Shown: piece after piece, positions 29,051 through 37,291 of the stretch
Position numbering within the stretch: the stretch's first letter is position 1
Layout of the letters: every line of letters begins with the position of its first letter
NCBI GenBank assembly: GCA_000996035.1
Contig: LBYH01000010.1
Span: forward strand, 1-37,359
Reading direction: 5' to 3'
Source of the DNA: Parcubacteria group bacterium GW2011_GWA2_40_143
GTDB taxonomy: Bacteria > Patescibacteriota > Minisyncoccia > UBA9983
DNA length: 37,359 nt
Program-made: the position numbers and the translations under genes
The notes under the pieces: model-generated
What the model was told of the DNA's origin: nothing
Database searches by the model: none
The model's input: the letters and a program-made list of their open reading frames with translations, nothing else

Positions 29051-29890
29051 ATGAAATATTTTAAGCCAACAACAGCATCAAAGAGAGGTTCCGTCGGTAT
29101 TTTGTATCGCGATATTTTAACTAAAACTGAACCGGAAAAGAATCTTACAAAAGGCTTTAAAAGAGCTGTTGGCAGAAATTCCGCCGGTAGAATTACCGTG
29201 AGGCACAAAGGAGGCGGCGCGAAGAGACTTTACCGAGAAATAGATTTTAAATACGACAAAAAGGATATACCGGCCACCATTAAATCAGTAGAATATGATC
29301 CGAATAGATCCGGCTTTATCGGTGTTTTGGCTTATGCCGACGGAGAGAAGAGATACACTTTGCTTCCGACCACGCTTAAAGTGAACGACAAAATTATCGT
29401 CTCGGAGAAGGCCGAGATTAAACCTGGCAACAGATTGCCGCTTGGCAAGATTCCGGTAGGCACGTTTATATATAATGTGGAAGCTCAACCTATGTCCGGA
29501 GCCAAATTGGTGAGATCGGCAGGTAGCTTTGCTGAAATTTTGGCTCACGACAATAATTATGCTTTGATTAAGATGCCTTCCACTGAAATTAGAAAAATTC
29601 CTGACAGCGCTTGGGCCAGTATTGGTCAAGTTTCAAATGAAGAATACAAGCTTAGGAATCTTGGCAAGGCCGGCCGATCAAGGCACATGGGCAGAAGACC
29701 TACGGTAAGAGGCAGCGCCATGAATCCGGTAGATCATCCGTTTGGAGGAGGAGAAGGCAGACAAGGCGCTGGTATGAGAAGGCCGAAAAACATGTGGGGC
29801 AAAGGCATAAGAGGGAAGAAAACCAGAACACCCAAGAAATATTCCAATCCGTTTATAGTTAGCAGGAGAAAGAATAAAAATAAAAAATAA
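29051..29890 (+). CDS. rplB: 50S ribosomal protein uL2
   Basis: Peptidyl-transferase assembly protein, 279 residues, normal length. Conserved blocks: [39 protein letters not shown], and near the C-terminus [20 protein letters not shown] with the conserved His. Ends in a Lys/Arg tail. No SD; the ATG is preceded by AATAATC. rpsS follows after 5 bases. Confidence 0.98.
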   Translation: MKYFKPTTASKRGSVGILYRDILTKTEPEKNLTKGFKRAVGRNSAGRITVRHKGGGAKRLYREIDFKYDKKDIPATIKSVEYDPNRSGFIGVLAYADGEKRYTLLPTTLKVNDKIIVSEKAEIKPGNRLPLGKIPVGTFIYNVEAQPMSGAKLVRSAGSFAEILAHDNNYALIKMPSTEIRKIPDSAWASIGQVSNEEYKLRNLGKAGRSRHMGRRPTVRGSAMNPVDHPFGGGEGRQGAGMRRPKNMWGKGIRGKKTRTPKKYSNPFIVSRRKNKNKK

Positions 29891-29895
29891 TCAAC

Positions 29896-30237
29896 ATGAG
29901 CAGAAGTCTTAAAAAAGGTCCGTATATTGATCCGAAATTGCTTAAGAAGATAAGCGTTATTAAGCCTGGAGATAGTGTCAAAGTTATAAAAACATGGTCA
30001 AGAGATTCACAAATTTCTCCTGAAATGATAGGTTTTACTTTTGGCGTGCACAATGGCAAAGATTTTATTCCGGTGAGTGTTAATGAAGACATGGTTGGCC
30101 ACAGGCTTGGCGAGTTCAGTCCGACAAAGAAATTCACAAGACACGGAGGCAAAATGCAGAAAGAAATAGAAGCCAAGAAAAAGGAATCGGAAATAGCGGC
30201 GTCAAAAGCGGCCAAGGCCACAACTGACAAAAAATAA
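29896..30237 (+). CDS. rpsS: 30S ribosomal protein uS19 with C-terminal tail
   Basis: Head protein near the tRNA A site. The normal part is [60 protein letters not shown]. The product has 113 residues against about 92 in most bacteria; the extra part is a Lys/Ala-rich helix ([20 protein letters not shown]). rplV follows after 2 bases. Confidence 0.96.
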   Translation: MSRSLKKGPYIDPKLLKKISVIKPGDSVKVIKTWSRDSQISPEMIGFTFGVHNGKDFIPVSVNEDMVGHRLGEFSPTKKFTRHGGKMQKEIEAKKKESEIAASKAAKATTDKK

Positions 30238-30239
30238 TC

Positions 30240-30629
30240 ATGAAAGAAATAAAAGCCCAACTTAATAATTTTAGAATTTCGCCAAGAAAAGCGCGGATTG
30301 TCTGCGATATCGTAAGAGGAAAGAAGGTGAAAGATGCCATAGCGCAGCTTAATTTTACCAGCAAGCGTTTTGCCACGCCGCTTATGAAGTTGTTGAAATC
30401 GGCCTCGGATAATGCTAAGAATAACTTTAATGTCACGGACGAAAGTAATTTGATTGTAAAAAGCATAGAAGTAAACGGCGGTCCGGTATTGAAGAGATTC
30501 ATGCCGAGAGCTAGAGGTTCTTCAGCTATGATAAAAAAGAGAACAAGCCGAGTTTCATTGGTTATTATAGAGCAAACGAAAAAGACGATAAGCAAAGTTA
30601 AAAAGACAAAAATTAAGAAACATGAGTAA
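30240..30629 (+). CDS. rplV: 50S ribosomal protein uL22
   Basis: Tunnel-wall protein, 129 residues. Family features: NNFRISPRKARIVCDIVRGK near the start, KSASDNAKNNFNVTDESN, and the tunnel loop GGPVLKRFMPRARGSSAMIK. A 13-residue basic tail (KKTISKVKKTKIKKHE) is longer than usual. It overlaps rpsC by 8 bases, suggesting translational coupling. Confidence 0.96.
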   Translation: MKEIKAQLNNFRISPRKARIVCDIVRGKKVKDAIAQLNFTSKRFATPLMKLLKSASDNAKNNFNVTDESNLIVKSIEVNGGPVLKRFMPRARGSSAMIKKRTSRVSLVIIEQTKKTISKVKKTKIKKHE

Positions 30630-31275
30630 AACAGTACACCCATATTCATTCAGGATTGGCATACTGCGAGGATGGAAATCTCGCTGGTTTAACTCTCAAA
30701 AATACAGAGAGTTTCTAAAAGCCGATGTCTTAGTCAGAGAAGCGCTTACGCAGTCTTTAAGAGGGACGTTTGTTGAGAGTATAGAGATAGAGAGAACGCC
30801 GGCTGTTTTCCACATAATTATAAAAACTTCAAGGCCTGGATTGGTAATAGGCAGGAAAGGAGAAGGCGCGGAGAAGATTAAGAGCCAGATCATTTCCATT
30901 TTAAGTAAAATAAAAGCGGAAATTCCTAAGGATATTAAGATAAGTGTTGAGGAGGTGCGACAACCGGAGGCAAGCGCCAGAATAGTGGCTCAAATGGCAA
31001 TAGAGAGTCTTGAAAAAAGAACTCCGTTTAGGCGAGTAATGAAGCAGATTCTGGAAAAAGGAATGTCCAATAGAGACGTAAAGGGTATAAAAATTATGTT
31101 GTCTGGACGATTGGATGGAGCTGAAATGAGCAGAAAAGAATGGCTTAGAAAAGGCAGAATCCCTTTGCAGACATTAAGGGCGGATATAGATTTTGCCAGA
31201 GAGGAGGCGCGCTTGCCATACGGTCAGATTGGTATTAAAGTATGGATTTACCGAGGAGATAAGTTTGATAAATAA
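30622..31275 (+). CDS. rpsC: 30S ribosomal protein uS3
   Basis: mRNA entry-tunnel protein, 217 residues. A KH domain is present with GLVIGRKGEGAEKI; start MSKTVHPYSFRIGILRGWKS and C-terminal domain with GAEMSRKEWLRKGRIPLQTL and AFARLPYGQIGIKVWIYRGD-like text are typical. It starts inside the end of rplV; rplP follows after 5 bases. Confidence 0.97.
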   Translation: MSKTVHPYSFRIGILRGWKSRWFNSQKYREFLKADVLVREALTQSLRGTFVESIEIERTPAVFHIIIKTSRPGLVIGRKGEGAEKIKSQIISILSKIKAEIPKDIKISVEEVRQPEASARIVAQMAIESLEKRTPFRRVMKQILEKGMSNRDVKGIKIMLSGRLDGAEMSRKEWLRKGRIPLQTLRADIDFAREEARLPYGQIGIKVWIYRGDKFDK

Positions 31276-31280
31276 AAAAC

Positions 31281-31700
31281 ATGGCATTTTTTCCAAAAAA
31301 AGTAAAATTCAGAAAGTGGCAAAGAGATCGCGAGAATCCGAACAAAAAAAGAGTTGCCACTAGAGGTAACACGATAAGCTTCGGTTCTTTTGCCCTTGTC
31401 GCGCAGGAAGCCAAAGAAATAAAAACAAACCAGATAGAAGCGGCCAGAAAAACAATGTCCAGACTGGCGCAAGGCGCGGGGAAGATATGGATAAGGATTT
31501 TTACCGATAAGCCTGTTACAACCAAGCCGGCGGAGGTGGGCATGGGACACGGCAAAGGCGATCCGGCGTTTTTCGTGGCTAGAGTGAGAGCGGGAACGGT
31601 TCTTTTTGAAATAGACGGCTTGAGCGAAGAGAAAAGCAGAGAAGCCTTGAGAAAAGCTTCAGCCAAATTACCGGTAAAGGCTAAAATAGTTGCCAGATAA
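31281..31700 (+). CDS. rplP: 50S ribosomal protein uL16
   Basis: A-site region protein, 139 residues. MAFFPKKVKFRKWQRDRENP starts the normal fold, with RVATRGNTISFGSFALVAQE, AAARKTMSRLAQ-like RNA-binding helix, and the loop KPVTTKPAEVGMGHGKGDPA with the conserved GxGKG. In most bacteria rpmC (uL29) follows; here rpsQ begins 11 bases later, so uL29 is missing at this position. Confidence 0.96.
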   Translation: MAFFPKKVKFRKWQRDRENPNKKRVATRGNTISFGSFALVAQEAKEIKTNQIEAARKTMSRLAQGAGKIWIRIFTDKPVTTKPAEVGMGHGKGDPAFFVARVRAGTVLFEIDGLSEEKSREALRKASAKLPVKAKIVAR

Positions 31701-31711
31701 AATATAAAAAT

Positions 31712-31945
31712 ATGCCAAAAAGAAAAATAAAAGGAGAAATAGTATCTGATAAAATGCAGAAAACCGCGGTGGTTTTAGCAGAGCGTTACGTAAAACACCC
31801 AAAGTATAAGAAATACATAAGGATAAGCAAAAAATACAAGGCGCATGACGAAAATAAGGAGTATAAAGTTGGCGACAAAGTCATTATTCAGGAATGCAAG
31901 CCGATATCAAAGGATAAAAATTTTGAAATAATAGGAAGAGCGTAA
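31712..31945 (+). CDS. rpsQ: 30S ribosomal protein uS17
   Basis: Primary 16S-binding protein, 77 residues. OB-fold features: GEIVSDKMQKTAVVLAERYV, HPKYKKYIRISKKYKAHDEN and YKVGDKVIIQECKPISKDKN. Normal length, no extension. It directly follows rplP, where uL29 is expected, and precedes rplN by 4 bases. Confidence 0.95.
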   Translation: MPKRKIKGEIVSDKMQKTAVVLAERYVKHPKYKKYIRISKKYKAHDENKEYKVGDKVIIQECKPISKDKNFEIIGRA

Positions 31946-31949
31946 AAAT

Positions 31950-32321
31950 ATGATTCAACCAAGAACAATGGTAAATATCGCGGACAATACCGGCGCCAAA
32001 CTGGCGCAGGTGTTTAAGGTGCTCGGGGGAAGCAAGAAGAGATACGCCAGAATAGGCGATGTGGTGGTGATTGCCGTAAAAGTCGCGGAGCCTAGAAAGA
32101 CAGTTAAGAAAAAGGACGTGCATCATGCTTTGGTGGTAAGACAAAGAAATCCTTACAGGAGAAAAGACGGATCGTATGTGCGTTTTGATGAGAATGCCGT
32201 GGTGTTGATAGACAAAAGCAAACATGAGCCGATTGGCGGAAGAATCTTCGGACCGATACCGAGAGAAATTCAAGAGAAAGGTCATTCCAAGATAATTTCA
32301 TTGGCCCCGGAGGTGGTGTAG
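31950..32321 (+). CDS. rplN: 50S ribosomal protein uL14
   Basis: Subunit-interface protein, 123 residues. MIQPRTMVNIADNTGAKLAQ, GGSKKRYARIGDVVVIAVKV and RRKDGSYVRFDENAVVLIDK are the standard blocks; C-terminal IGGRIFGPIPREIQEKG is typical. First gene of the spc part. rplX starts after 32 bases. Confidence 0.97.
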   Translation: MIQPRTMVNIADNTGAKLAQVFKVLGGSKKRYARIGDVVVIAVKVAEPRKTVKKKDVHHALVVRQRNPYRRKDGSYVRFDENAVVLIDKSKHEPIGGRIFGPIPREIQEKGHSKIISLAPEVV

Positions 32322-32353
32322 ATAAGTTTGTAAAGTTAAAAGTTTATAAAGTT

Positions 32354-32659
32354 ATGAAAATTAAAAAAGGAGACACAGTTAAAATAATATCAGGCAAAGA
32401 TAAAGGTAAAACAGGCAAAGTTGCCTTGGTTATTTCTGATACTCAAAGAATAATTGTTGAAGGCGCGAATATGAGAAAGAAACATGTTAAACCGAGAAAA
32501 CAAGGTCAAAAAGGTCAAACATTGGAAGTGGCCGGATCCATGCATGTTTCCAATGCTATGTTTTCTTGTCCATCGTGCGGAAAGGCAACAAGACTTGGCG
32601 CCAAAAAAGACGGTCGCAAAAAGTATAGAGTGTGCGTAAAGTGCAAGGCTCAAATATAA
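32354..32659 (+). CDS. rplX: 50S ribosomal protein uL24, zinc-ribbon type
   Basis: Early 23S assembly protein, 101 residues. N-terminal KOW motif: KKGDTVKIISGKDKGKTGKV; then MRKKHVKPRKQGQKGQTLEV. The C-terminal part holds CPSC (about residues 74-77) and CVKC (95-98), a C-x2-C...C-x2-C zinc site that many bacterial L24 proteins lack. The stop is followed by a 108-base gap with a promoter and hairpin. Confidence 0.95.
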   Translation: MKIKKGDTVKIISGKDKGKTGKVALVISDTQRIIVEGANMRKKHVKPRKQGQKGQTLEVAGSMHVSNAMFSCPSCGKATRLGAKKDGRKKYRVCVKCKAQI

Positions 32660-32699
32660 CGAGAATTGTTTAATTTTATCAGATTATGATTTCTTACGG

Positions 32700-32727
32700 T
32701 TGCAATATTTATAAAAAGATGTAATAT
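32700..32727 (+). promoter_or_regulatory. Internal promoter before rplE
   Basis: TTGCAA (32700-32705), 16-base spacer, TAATAT (32722-32727). The leader (about 32734-32767) contains a small hairpin TGGCT-GTAT-AGCCA (32739-32752) followed by TTCTTTTT, an attenuator-like structure just before the rplE ATG. Confidence 0.5.
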
Positions 32728-32767
32728 ACCTTAAGAACTGGCTGTATAGCCATTCTTTTTGTTAATC

Positions 32768-33313
32768 ATGACCAATTTAAAGGAAAAATACTATAAAACA
32801 GTAGCGGGAGCCATGAAAGAAAAGTTTGGCTACAAGAGCGTTATGGCTACTCCCAGAATGGTGAAGGTGGTTTTAAGCGCCGGCACCGGCTCCTTTAAAG
32901 ACGAAGCAAAGAAACCTATTGTTGAGAAGTCGCTTGCCGCCATAACGGGGCAGAAGCCGCTTGTAAATAAAGCTAAAAAGTCCATCGCTTCTTTTAAATT
33001 AAGAGAAGGTATGCCGATTGGATATTCCGTAACCCTGAGGGGCGGAAGAATGTACGATTTTCTTGATAAATTGATAAACATTACGATGCCAAGAGTAAAA
33101 GATTTCAGAGGTATCAATCCAGAGGCGATAGATGATTCCGGCAATCTTACCATCGGTTTTAAGGATCACGTGGCTTTTCCGGAAACGGCGGGAGATGATG
33201 CCAGAAACGCTTTCGGTTTGGGTATCACTTTGGTAACAAGTGCCAAAAGCAAAGAAGAGGCGGTTGAGTTATTGAAATTAATCGGTGTCCCGTTTTACAA
33301 AAACGAGCAATAA
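32768..33313 (+). CDS. rplE: 50S ribosomal protein uL5
   Basis: 5S rRNA-binding protein, 181 residues. Conserved blocks: KEKFGYKSVMATPRMVKVVL, GQKPLVNKAKKSIASFKLRE, GMPIGYSVTLRGGRMYDFLD, RDFRGINPEAIDDSGNLTIG, VTSAKSKEEAVELLKLIGVP. The ATG at 32768 (MTNLKEKYY) is used; an in-frame TTG three codons earlier is unlikely. It has its own promoter. Confidence 0.96.
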   Translation: MTNLKEKYYKTVAGAMKEKFGYKSVMATPRMVKVVLSAGTGSFKDEAKKPIVEKSLAAITGQKPLVNKAKKSIASFKLREGMPIGYSVTLRGGRMYDFLDKLINITMPRVKDFRGINPEAIDDSGNLTIGFKDHVAFPETAGDDARNAFGLGITLVTSAKSKEEAVELLKLIGVPFYKNEQ

Positions 33314-33333
33314 AATTTTAAGATAAGATTAAA

Positions 33334-33519
33334 ATGGCAAAAAAATCAGTAATAGCAAGATCAAAAAAGACACCGAAATACAAATCACGCGTAGTGAGAA
33401 GATGTTTCAGGTGCGGCAGAAAGAGAGGATACATGAGAGACTTTGATCTGTGCAGAATATGTTTTAGAGAGTTGGCCAACGAAGGCATGATTCCGGGTGT
33501 TAAAAAATCATCATGGTAA
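33334..33519 (+). CDS. rpsN: 30S ribosomal protein uS14, zinc (type Z) form
   Basis: Head-assembly protein, 61 residues, the short zinc-dependent form: CFRC at 24-27 and CRIC at 40-43. [20 protein letters not shown], then [11 protein letters not shown], is typical. It starts 20 bases after rplE, without an SD. Confidence 0.97.
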   Translation: MAKKSVIARSKKTPKYKSRVVRRCFRCGRKRGYMRDFDLCRICFRELANEGMIPGVKKSSW

Positions 33520-33537
33520 AATAGTAAATTTGAAACA

Positions 33538-33927
33538 ATGGATACAATAGCAAATATGTTAACTTCAATAAGAAACGCGCAAGCCGTCAAGAAAGAAACG
33601 GTCTCTGTTCCTTATTCAAAAATAAAAATGGAAATAGCCAATTTGCTCTTAAAAGAGAATTTTATAAAGGGCGCGGAACATAAAGGTAAAAAGAGCAATA
33701 AGGTTATAAGCATCAATCTTAAATATTCAGATGACGGCCAACCGGCCATAAACGGGCTTAAAAGAATATCCAAGCCGTCTAAGCGGGTTTACGTGCCGGT
33801 AAGCGGAGTGAGAATGGTTAAAAGCGGTTATGGATCGCAGATATTGACCACTCCAAAGGGTATTTTGACAAGCAAAGAGGCGCGAAGAGAAAAAGTCGGC
33901 GGTGAAGTAATTTGTGAAGTTTGGTAA
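33538..33927 (+). CDS. rpsH: 30S ribosomal protein uS8
   Basis: 16S central-domain binder, 129 residues. MDTIANMLTSIRNAQAVKKE starts the normal fold; the C-terminal domain holds YVPVSGVRMVKSGYGSQILT and GGEVICEVW. In some bacteria S8 represses spc translation. rplF starts 4 bases after the stop. Confidence 0.97.
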   Translation: MDTIANMLTSIRNAQAVKKETVSVPYSKIKMEIANLLLKENFIKGAEHKGKKSNKVISINLKYSDDGQPAINGLKRISKPSKRVYVPVSGVRMVKSGYGSQILTTPKGILTSKEARREKVGGEVICEVW

Positions 33928-33931
33928 AATC

Positions 33932-34471
33932 ATGAGTAGAATAGGCAAAAAAGAAATAATAATACCAAGTGGCGTTGAAGTAAAAAAAGACGGCGATGTT
34001 TTGAGCGTGAAAGGGCCTTTGGGCGAATTAAGCAGATCTTTTAAAGGTGATCTGGATATTTTGATAGAAAATAATATTATAAAAGTTTCTCCGAAAAAAG
34101 AGCTTGAAAATTTGGCTTTATGGGGAACATTCGCGTCTCATATATCAAACATGATAGACGGGGTAACGAAAGGATTTAAAAAAACTTTATTGATTGAAGG
34201 TGTTGGATTTAAATTCCAATTGGAAGGCGCGAATCTTTTGTTAAACATAGGCTTGTCTCATCCCGTAAAGTTAGAAATTCCAAAGGGGATAAAAGTGGAA
34301 GTGGAGAAAAACTCGGCTTCCGTATCCGGTTCGGACAAAGAAGCTATCGGACAGTTTTGCGCCAACATAAGATCGCTCAAAAAGCCTGAACCGTACAAAG
34401 GCACTGGCATAAGATATAATGACGAGATAATAAGAAGAAAGGCCGGCAAGAGAGCGTCCGCGACTTCTTAA
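33932..34471 (+). CDS. rplF: 50S ribosomal protein uL6
   Basis: Binds near the sarcin-ricin loop; 179 residues with two repeats of the L6 fold. MSRIGKKEIIIPSGVEVKKD begins, with NMIDGVTKGFKKTLLIEGVG in the middle and KKPEPYKGTGIRYNDEIIRR-KAGKR at the end. The ATG at 33932 is chosen; the frame could extend 6 codons into rpsH from a GTG. Confidence 0.96.
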   Translation: MSRIGKKEIIIPSGVEVKKDGDVLSVKGPLGELSRSFKGDLDILIENNIIKVSPKKELENLALWGTFASHISNMIDGVTKGFKKTLLIEGVGFKFQLEGANLLLNIGLSHPVKLEIPKGIKVEVEKNSASVSGSDKEAIGQFCANIRSLKKPEPYKGTGIRYNDEIIRRKAGKRASATS

Positions 34472-34494
34472 AAGAATAATTTGAAAAAATCAAG

Positions 34495-34839
34495 ATGAAT
34501 AGCAAAAAAACAAACAGAACAACAAGACATAAAAGAATAAGGGCCAAAGTGCGCGGCACTGCCGGCGTGCCCAGAATTTCCGTATTCAGATCAAACAAAC
34601 ATACGTACGTTCAGGCGATAGATGATGAGGCTGGCAAAACTCTTTTTTCCGCCAATGACGCTAAGCCGGAAGTAAAAGCAAAAAAGATTGATTCAGCCAA
34701 GGAGATTGGATTAAGAGTCGCTAAGGCCGCTTCGGAAAAGAATATCAAGAAAGTTGTTTTTGACAGAGGCGGTTATAAATATCACGGTCGAATTAAAGCT
34801 ATTGCCGAAGGGGCAAGAGAAGGCGGTTTGGAATTTTAA
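34495..34839 (+). CDS. rplR: 50S ribosomal protein uL18
   Basis: 5S rRNA binder, 114 residues. Starts [20 protein letters not shown], with [20 protein letters not shown] and ends [28 protein letters not shown]. Normal length. rpsE begins 11 bases after the stop. Confidence 0.96.
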   Translation: MNSKKTNRTTRHKRIRAKVRGTAGVPRISVFRSNKHTYVQAIDDEAGKTLFSANDAKPEVKAKKIDSAKEIGLRVAKAASEKNIKKVVFDRGGYKYHGRIKAIAEGAREGGLEF

Positions 34840-34850
34840 TTCTTAAAAAA

Positions 34851-35450
34851 ATGGAAGAAAATAAAGTAAATAATAATAATGCAAAAAATTCTCCAAGTCC
34901 AAGAGGGAGAGGCTTTGGCGCCCCCGCAGGTGGCGGTGGCGGGGCAAGAAGGCCGGGCGGCGGAGGACATGGCAAAGGAGGAAGACCGGGTGGCAGAGGC
35001 TTTGGCGCCGGGCAAAAAGTTAAAAGCGAATTTGACCAAAAAATAATAGACATAAGACGCGTAGCGAGAGTTACCGCCGGAGGTAAAAGATTTAACTTTA
35101 GAGTAACCATCGTGGCCGGAGACAGAAAGGGCCGAGTGGGCTTAGGTATGGGTAAATCGGCCGATACGGCCGGTGCCATAGAAAAAGCTTTCAGAACCGC
35201 TAAAAAGAATCTGATAAAACTCAAACTAACAAAGGATTTTTCCATACCTTATGAATTGGAAGCAAAGTTTACCAGCAGCTATGTAACGTTAAGACCAGCT
35301 AAAGGACGAGGTCTTGTGGCCGGCAGTTCTACCAAAGACGTTCTTGATTTAGCCGGCGTAAAAGATGTAAACGCTAAAATATTAACCAGAAGCAAAAATA
35401 AGGTTAATAACGCGATGGCGACTTTAAAAGCTTTGGAAAAATTGAAATAA
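34851..35450 (+). CDS. rpsE: 30S ribosomal protein uS5 with Gly/Arg-rich N-terminus
   Basis: Decoding-fidelity protein, 199 residues. The usual core starts about residue 55 (FDQKIIDIRRVARVTAGGKR), with VGLGMGKSADTAGAIEKAFR and LRPAKGRGLVAGSSTKDVLD. The first 54 residues are low-complexity: SPSPRGRGFGAPAGGGGGAR, then RPGGGGHGKGGRPGGRGFGA, i.e. RGG/RG-type repeats like those of RNA-binding tails. Such a tail would reach the mRNA entry side. rplO follows after 1 base, with no rpmD (uL30) between. Confidence 0.95.
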   Translation: MEENKVNNNNAKNSPSPRGRGFGAPAGGGGGARRPGGGGHGKGGRPGGRGFGAGQKVKSEFDQKIIDIRRVARVTAGGKRFNFRVTIVAGDRKGRVGLGMGKSADTAGAIEKAFRTAKKNLIKLKLTKDFSIPYELEAKFTSSYVTLRPAKGRGLVAGSSTKDVLDLAGVKDVNAKILTRSKNKVNNAMATLKALEKLK

Positions 35451-35451
35451 T

Positions 35452-35883
35452 ATGCAAATACATCAATTAAAACCAACAACCAAAAACAGAAAGCCTAGAA
35501 AAGTGGGCCGTGGAGGCAAGCGCGGAACATACTCCGGCAAGGGTATAAAAGGGCAGAAATCAAGATCCGGCAGAAGGATGAGGCCGGAGCTGAGAGATAT
35601 TATCAAGAAAATCCCAAAGCTTAGAGGTTATAGCTTTAAGGCGGTTAAAGAAAAGCCGCTCATCGTGAGCTTAACCGTCCTTGACAGCAACTTCAAAGAC
35701 GGTGATGAAGTAAATCCGAAAGTTTTGTTTGAGAAAAAGATATTGGGCGGCACCGGCGGTAAAATTAAGGCTGTAAAGATTTTGGCCAATGGCAATTTGG
35801 AGAAGAAACTCAAAATTGCCGGATGCATAATTTCCAAAGCCGCTAAAGAAAAAATTGAGAAAGCGGGCGGGACAATAGGTTAA
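35452..35883 (+). CDS. rplO: 50S ribosomal protein uL15
   Basis: Late 50S assembly protein, 143 residues. MQIHQLKPTTKNRKPRKVGR, RGTYSGKGIKGQKSRSGRRM and PKLRGYSFKAVKEKPL match the family; C-terminal AGCIISKAAKEKIEKAGGTI is the normal L15e-like end. It follows rpsE after 1 base, where rpmD is expected in most bacteria. secY starts 2 bases after the stop. Confidence 0.96.
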   Translation: MQIHQLKPTTKNRKPRKVGRGGKRGTYSGKGIKGQKSRSGRRMRPELRDIIKKIPKLRGYSFKAVKEKPLIVSLTVLDSNFKDGDEVNPKVLFEKKILGGTGGKIKAVKILANGNLEKKLKIAGCIISKAAKEKIEKAGGTIG

Positions 35884-35885
35884 AA

Positions 35886-37148
35886 ATGTTAAACAGAATA
35901 AAAATAATTTTGAAAGACAAAGATTTGCGCAAAAAAATACTTTTCGTGCTTTTTGCCTTGGTTCTTTTTAGATTAGGAGCGAACATTCCGATTCCGGGCG
36001 TGGATCAAGCAAGGTTGGAGGCTTTCATGTCTGGCAATCAACTCTTCGGTTTGCTGGATATTTTTTCCGGCGGCGGTTTATCTAATCTTTCCGTTATGAT
36101 GCTTGGCGTGGGACCTTACATCACCGCCTCAATCATTATGCAACTCTTCACTATGATTTTCCCGAAACTCAAGGAAATTTATCAAGAAGAAGGAGAAGCT
36201 GGAAGACAGAAATTTAATCAATATACAAGATTACTTACTTTGCCGCTGGCTTTTATGCAGGGCTTCGGGCTTATGGCTCTTTTGCAGAGTCAGGGCATAT
36301 TGGGTGATTTATCAATTTTTGATAAACTCACCAATATCGCCATTATGATTTCCGGCACCATGATACTGCTTTGGCTCGGGGAACTTATTACCGAGAAAAA
36401 AGTCGGCAACGGTATCTCTCTCATAATCTTTGCCGGCATCGTGGCCAGTTTGCCAAATACGATAAGACAATTAATTTTTACTTTTGATCCTTCCCAAATT
36501 CCGGTATACGCGATGTTTATCGCCTCCGCTTTGCTTATTATTGCCGGAGTGGTTTTTATCAGCGAGGCGGAAAGATCAGTGCCGGTTTCCTACGCTAAGC
36601 AAATCAGGGGTTCAAAGATGTATGGCGGTTCATCCACTCACATACCGCTCAGAGTAAACCAGGCTGGTGTTATACCTATAATTTTTGCCATATCAATACT
36701 GCTTTTTCCTCAGATGATAGCCGGTTTCCTTTCTAGCATAAATAATGGCGCGATAAATATAATTTCCGGATACATCAATATTTTCATGAACAATCTTTGG
36801 ATGTATGGCGCGGCTTATTTTATTCTTGTATTTTTCTTTACCTATTTTTATACAGCCGTTACTTTTGACCCGCATATGATTTCCACCAATTTGCAAAAAG
36901 GAGGCGCCTTTATCCCGGGCATTAGGCCTGGCCAACCCACTTCGGATTATCTTTCCAGAATAATCGGCCGGATCACACTGGTGGGCGCGCTCTTTCTCGG
37001 TCTTATAGCCGTGCTTCCACTAGGCATGCAAGCCGTTACCGGTTTATCCACTCTCGCCATAGGCGGCACGGCCTTGCTCATTGTGGTGTCAGTAGTGCTT
37101 GAAACTTCCAAACAAATAGAAGCTCAAGTTGTGATGAAGGAATATTAA
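35886..37148 (+). CDS. secY: Preprotein translocase subunit SecY
   Basis: Channel-forming subunit of the Sec translocon, 420 residues, ten TM helices. Typical blocks: FRLGANIPIPGVD after TM1, the plug region NQLFGLLDIFSGGGLSNLSV, MLGVGPYITASIIMQL, PKLKEIYQEEGEAGRQKFNQ in the first cytoplasmic loop, and FIPGIRPGQPTSDYLSRIIG. Serves the many anchored proteins seen elsewhere. It ends the cluster here: instead of adk or map, a hairpin repeat and a long stem follow. Confidence 0.97.
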   Translation: MLNRIKIILKDKDLRKKILFVLFALVLFRLGANIPIPGVDQARLEAFMSGNQLFGLLDIFSGGGLSNLSVMMLGVGPYITASIIMQLFTMIFPKLKEIYQEEGEAGRQKFNQYTRLLTLPLAFMQGFGLMALLQSQGILGDLSIFDKLTNIAIMISGTMILLWLGELITEKKVGNGISLIIFAGIVASLPNTIRQLIFTFDPSQIPVYAMFIASALLIIAGVVFISEAERSVPVSYAKQIRGSKMYGGSSTHIPLRVNQAGVIPIIFAISILLFPQMIAGFLSSINNGAINIISGYINIFMNNLWMYGAAYFILVFFFTYFYTAVTFDPHMISTNLQKGGAFIPGIRPGQPTSDYLSRIIGRITLVGALFLGLIAVLPLGMQAVTGLSTLAIGGTALLIVVSVVLETSKQIEAQVVMKEY

Positions 37149-37181
37149 GCTGATGTTTTGAGGAATGAAAAGCAGTATGAA

Positions 37182-37206
37182 CACTTGGAGACTCAATCTC
37201 CAAGTG
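37182..37206 (+). repeat. Hairpin repeat, copy 2
   Basis: Identical to 25096-25120 over 25 bases: CACTTGGAGA-CTCAA-TCTCCAAGTG. It lies 33 bases after the secY stop codon, outside any gene, and could be an RNA 3'-end or processing hairpin. Confidence 0.85.
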
Positions 37207-37239
37207 GGTTAGATCATAAAACCGGAAGCCATTTTATTT

Positions 37240-37280
37240 TTTACTCCAATGTCAAGGTTCAACCTTGACATTGGAGTAAA
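37240..37280 (+). terminator. Long 18-bp stem after secY
   Basis: Perfect 18-base arms (TTTACTCCAATGTCAAGG and CCTTGACATTGGAGTAAA) around loop TTCAA. No T-run beyond the arms, but stability and position after secY suggest termination of the spc operon. Its loop is like that of the 25-base repeat (CTCAA). The window from 37149 to the end has no supported gene. Confidence 0.7.
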
Positions 37281-37282
37281 AG

Positions 37283-37291
37283 TTATCCACA
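37283..37291 (+). promoter_or_regulatory. Isolated DnaA-box match, second copy
   Basis: TTATCCACA, perfect consensus, three bases after the long stem. Only this one box is near, so a replication origin is not supported. Confidence 0.4.

Noticed and set aside
34799-35245. Pro-rich minus-strand frame opposite rpsE
   Set aside because: Antisense reading of the Gly-rich S5 tail.
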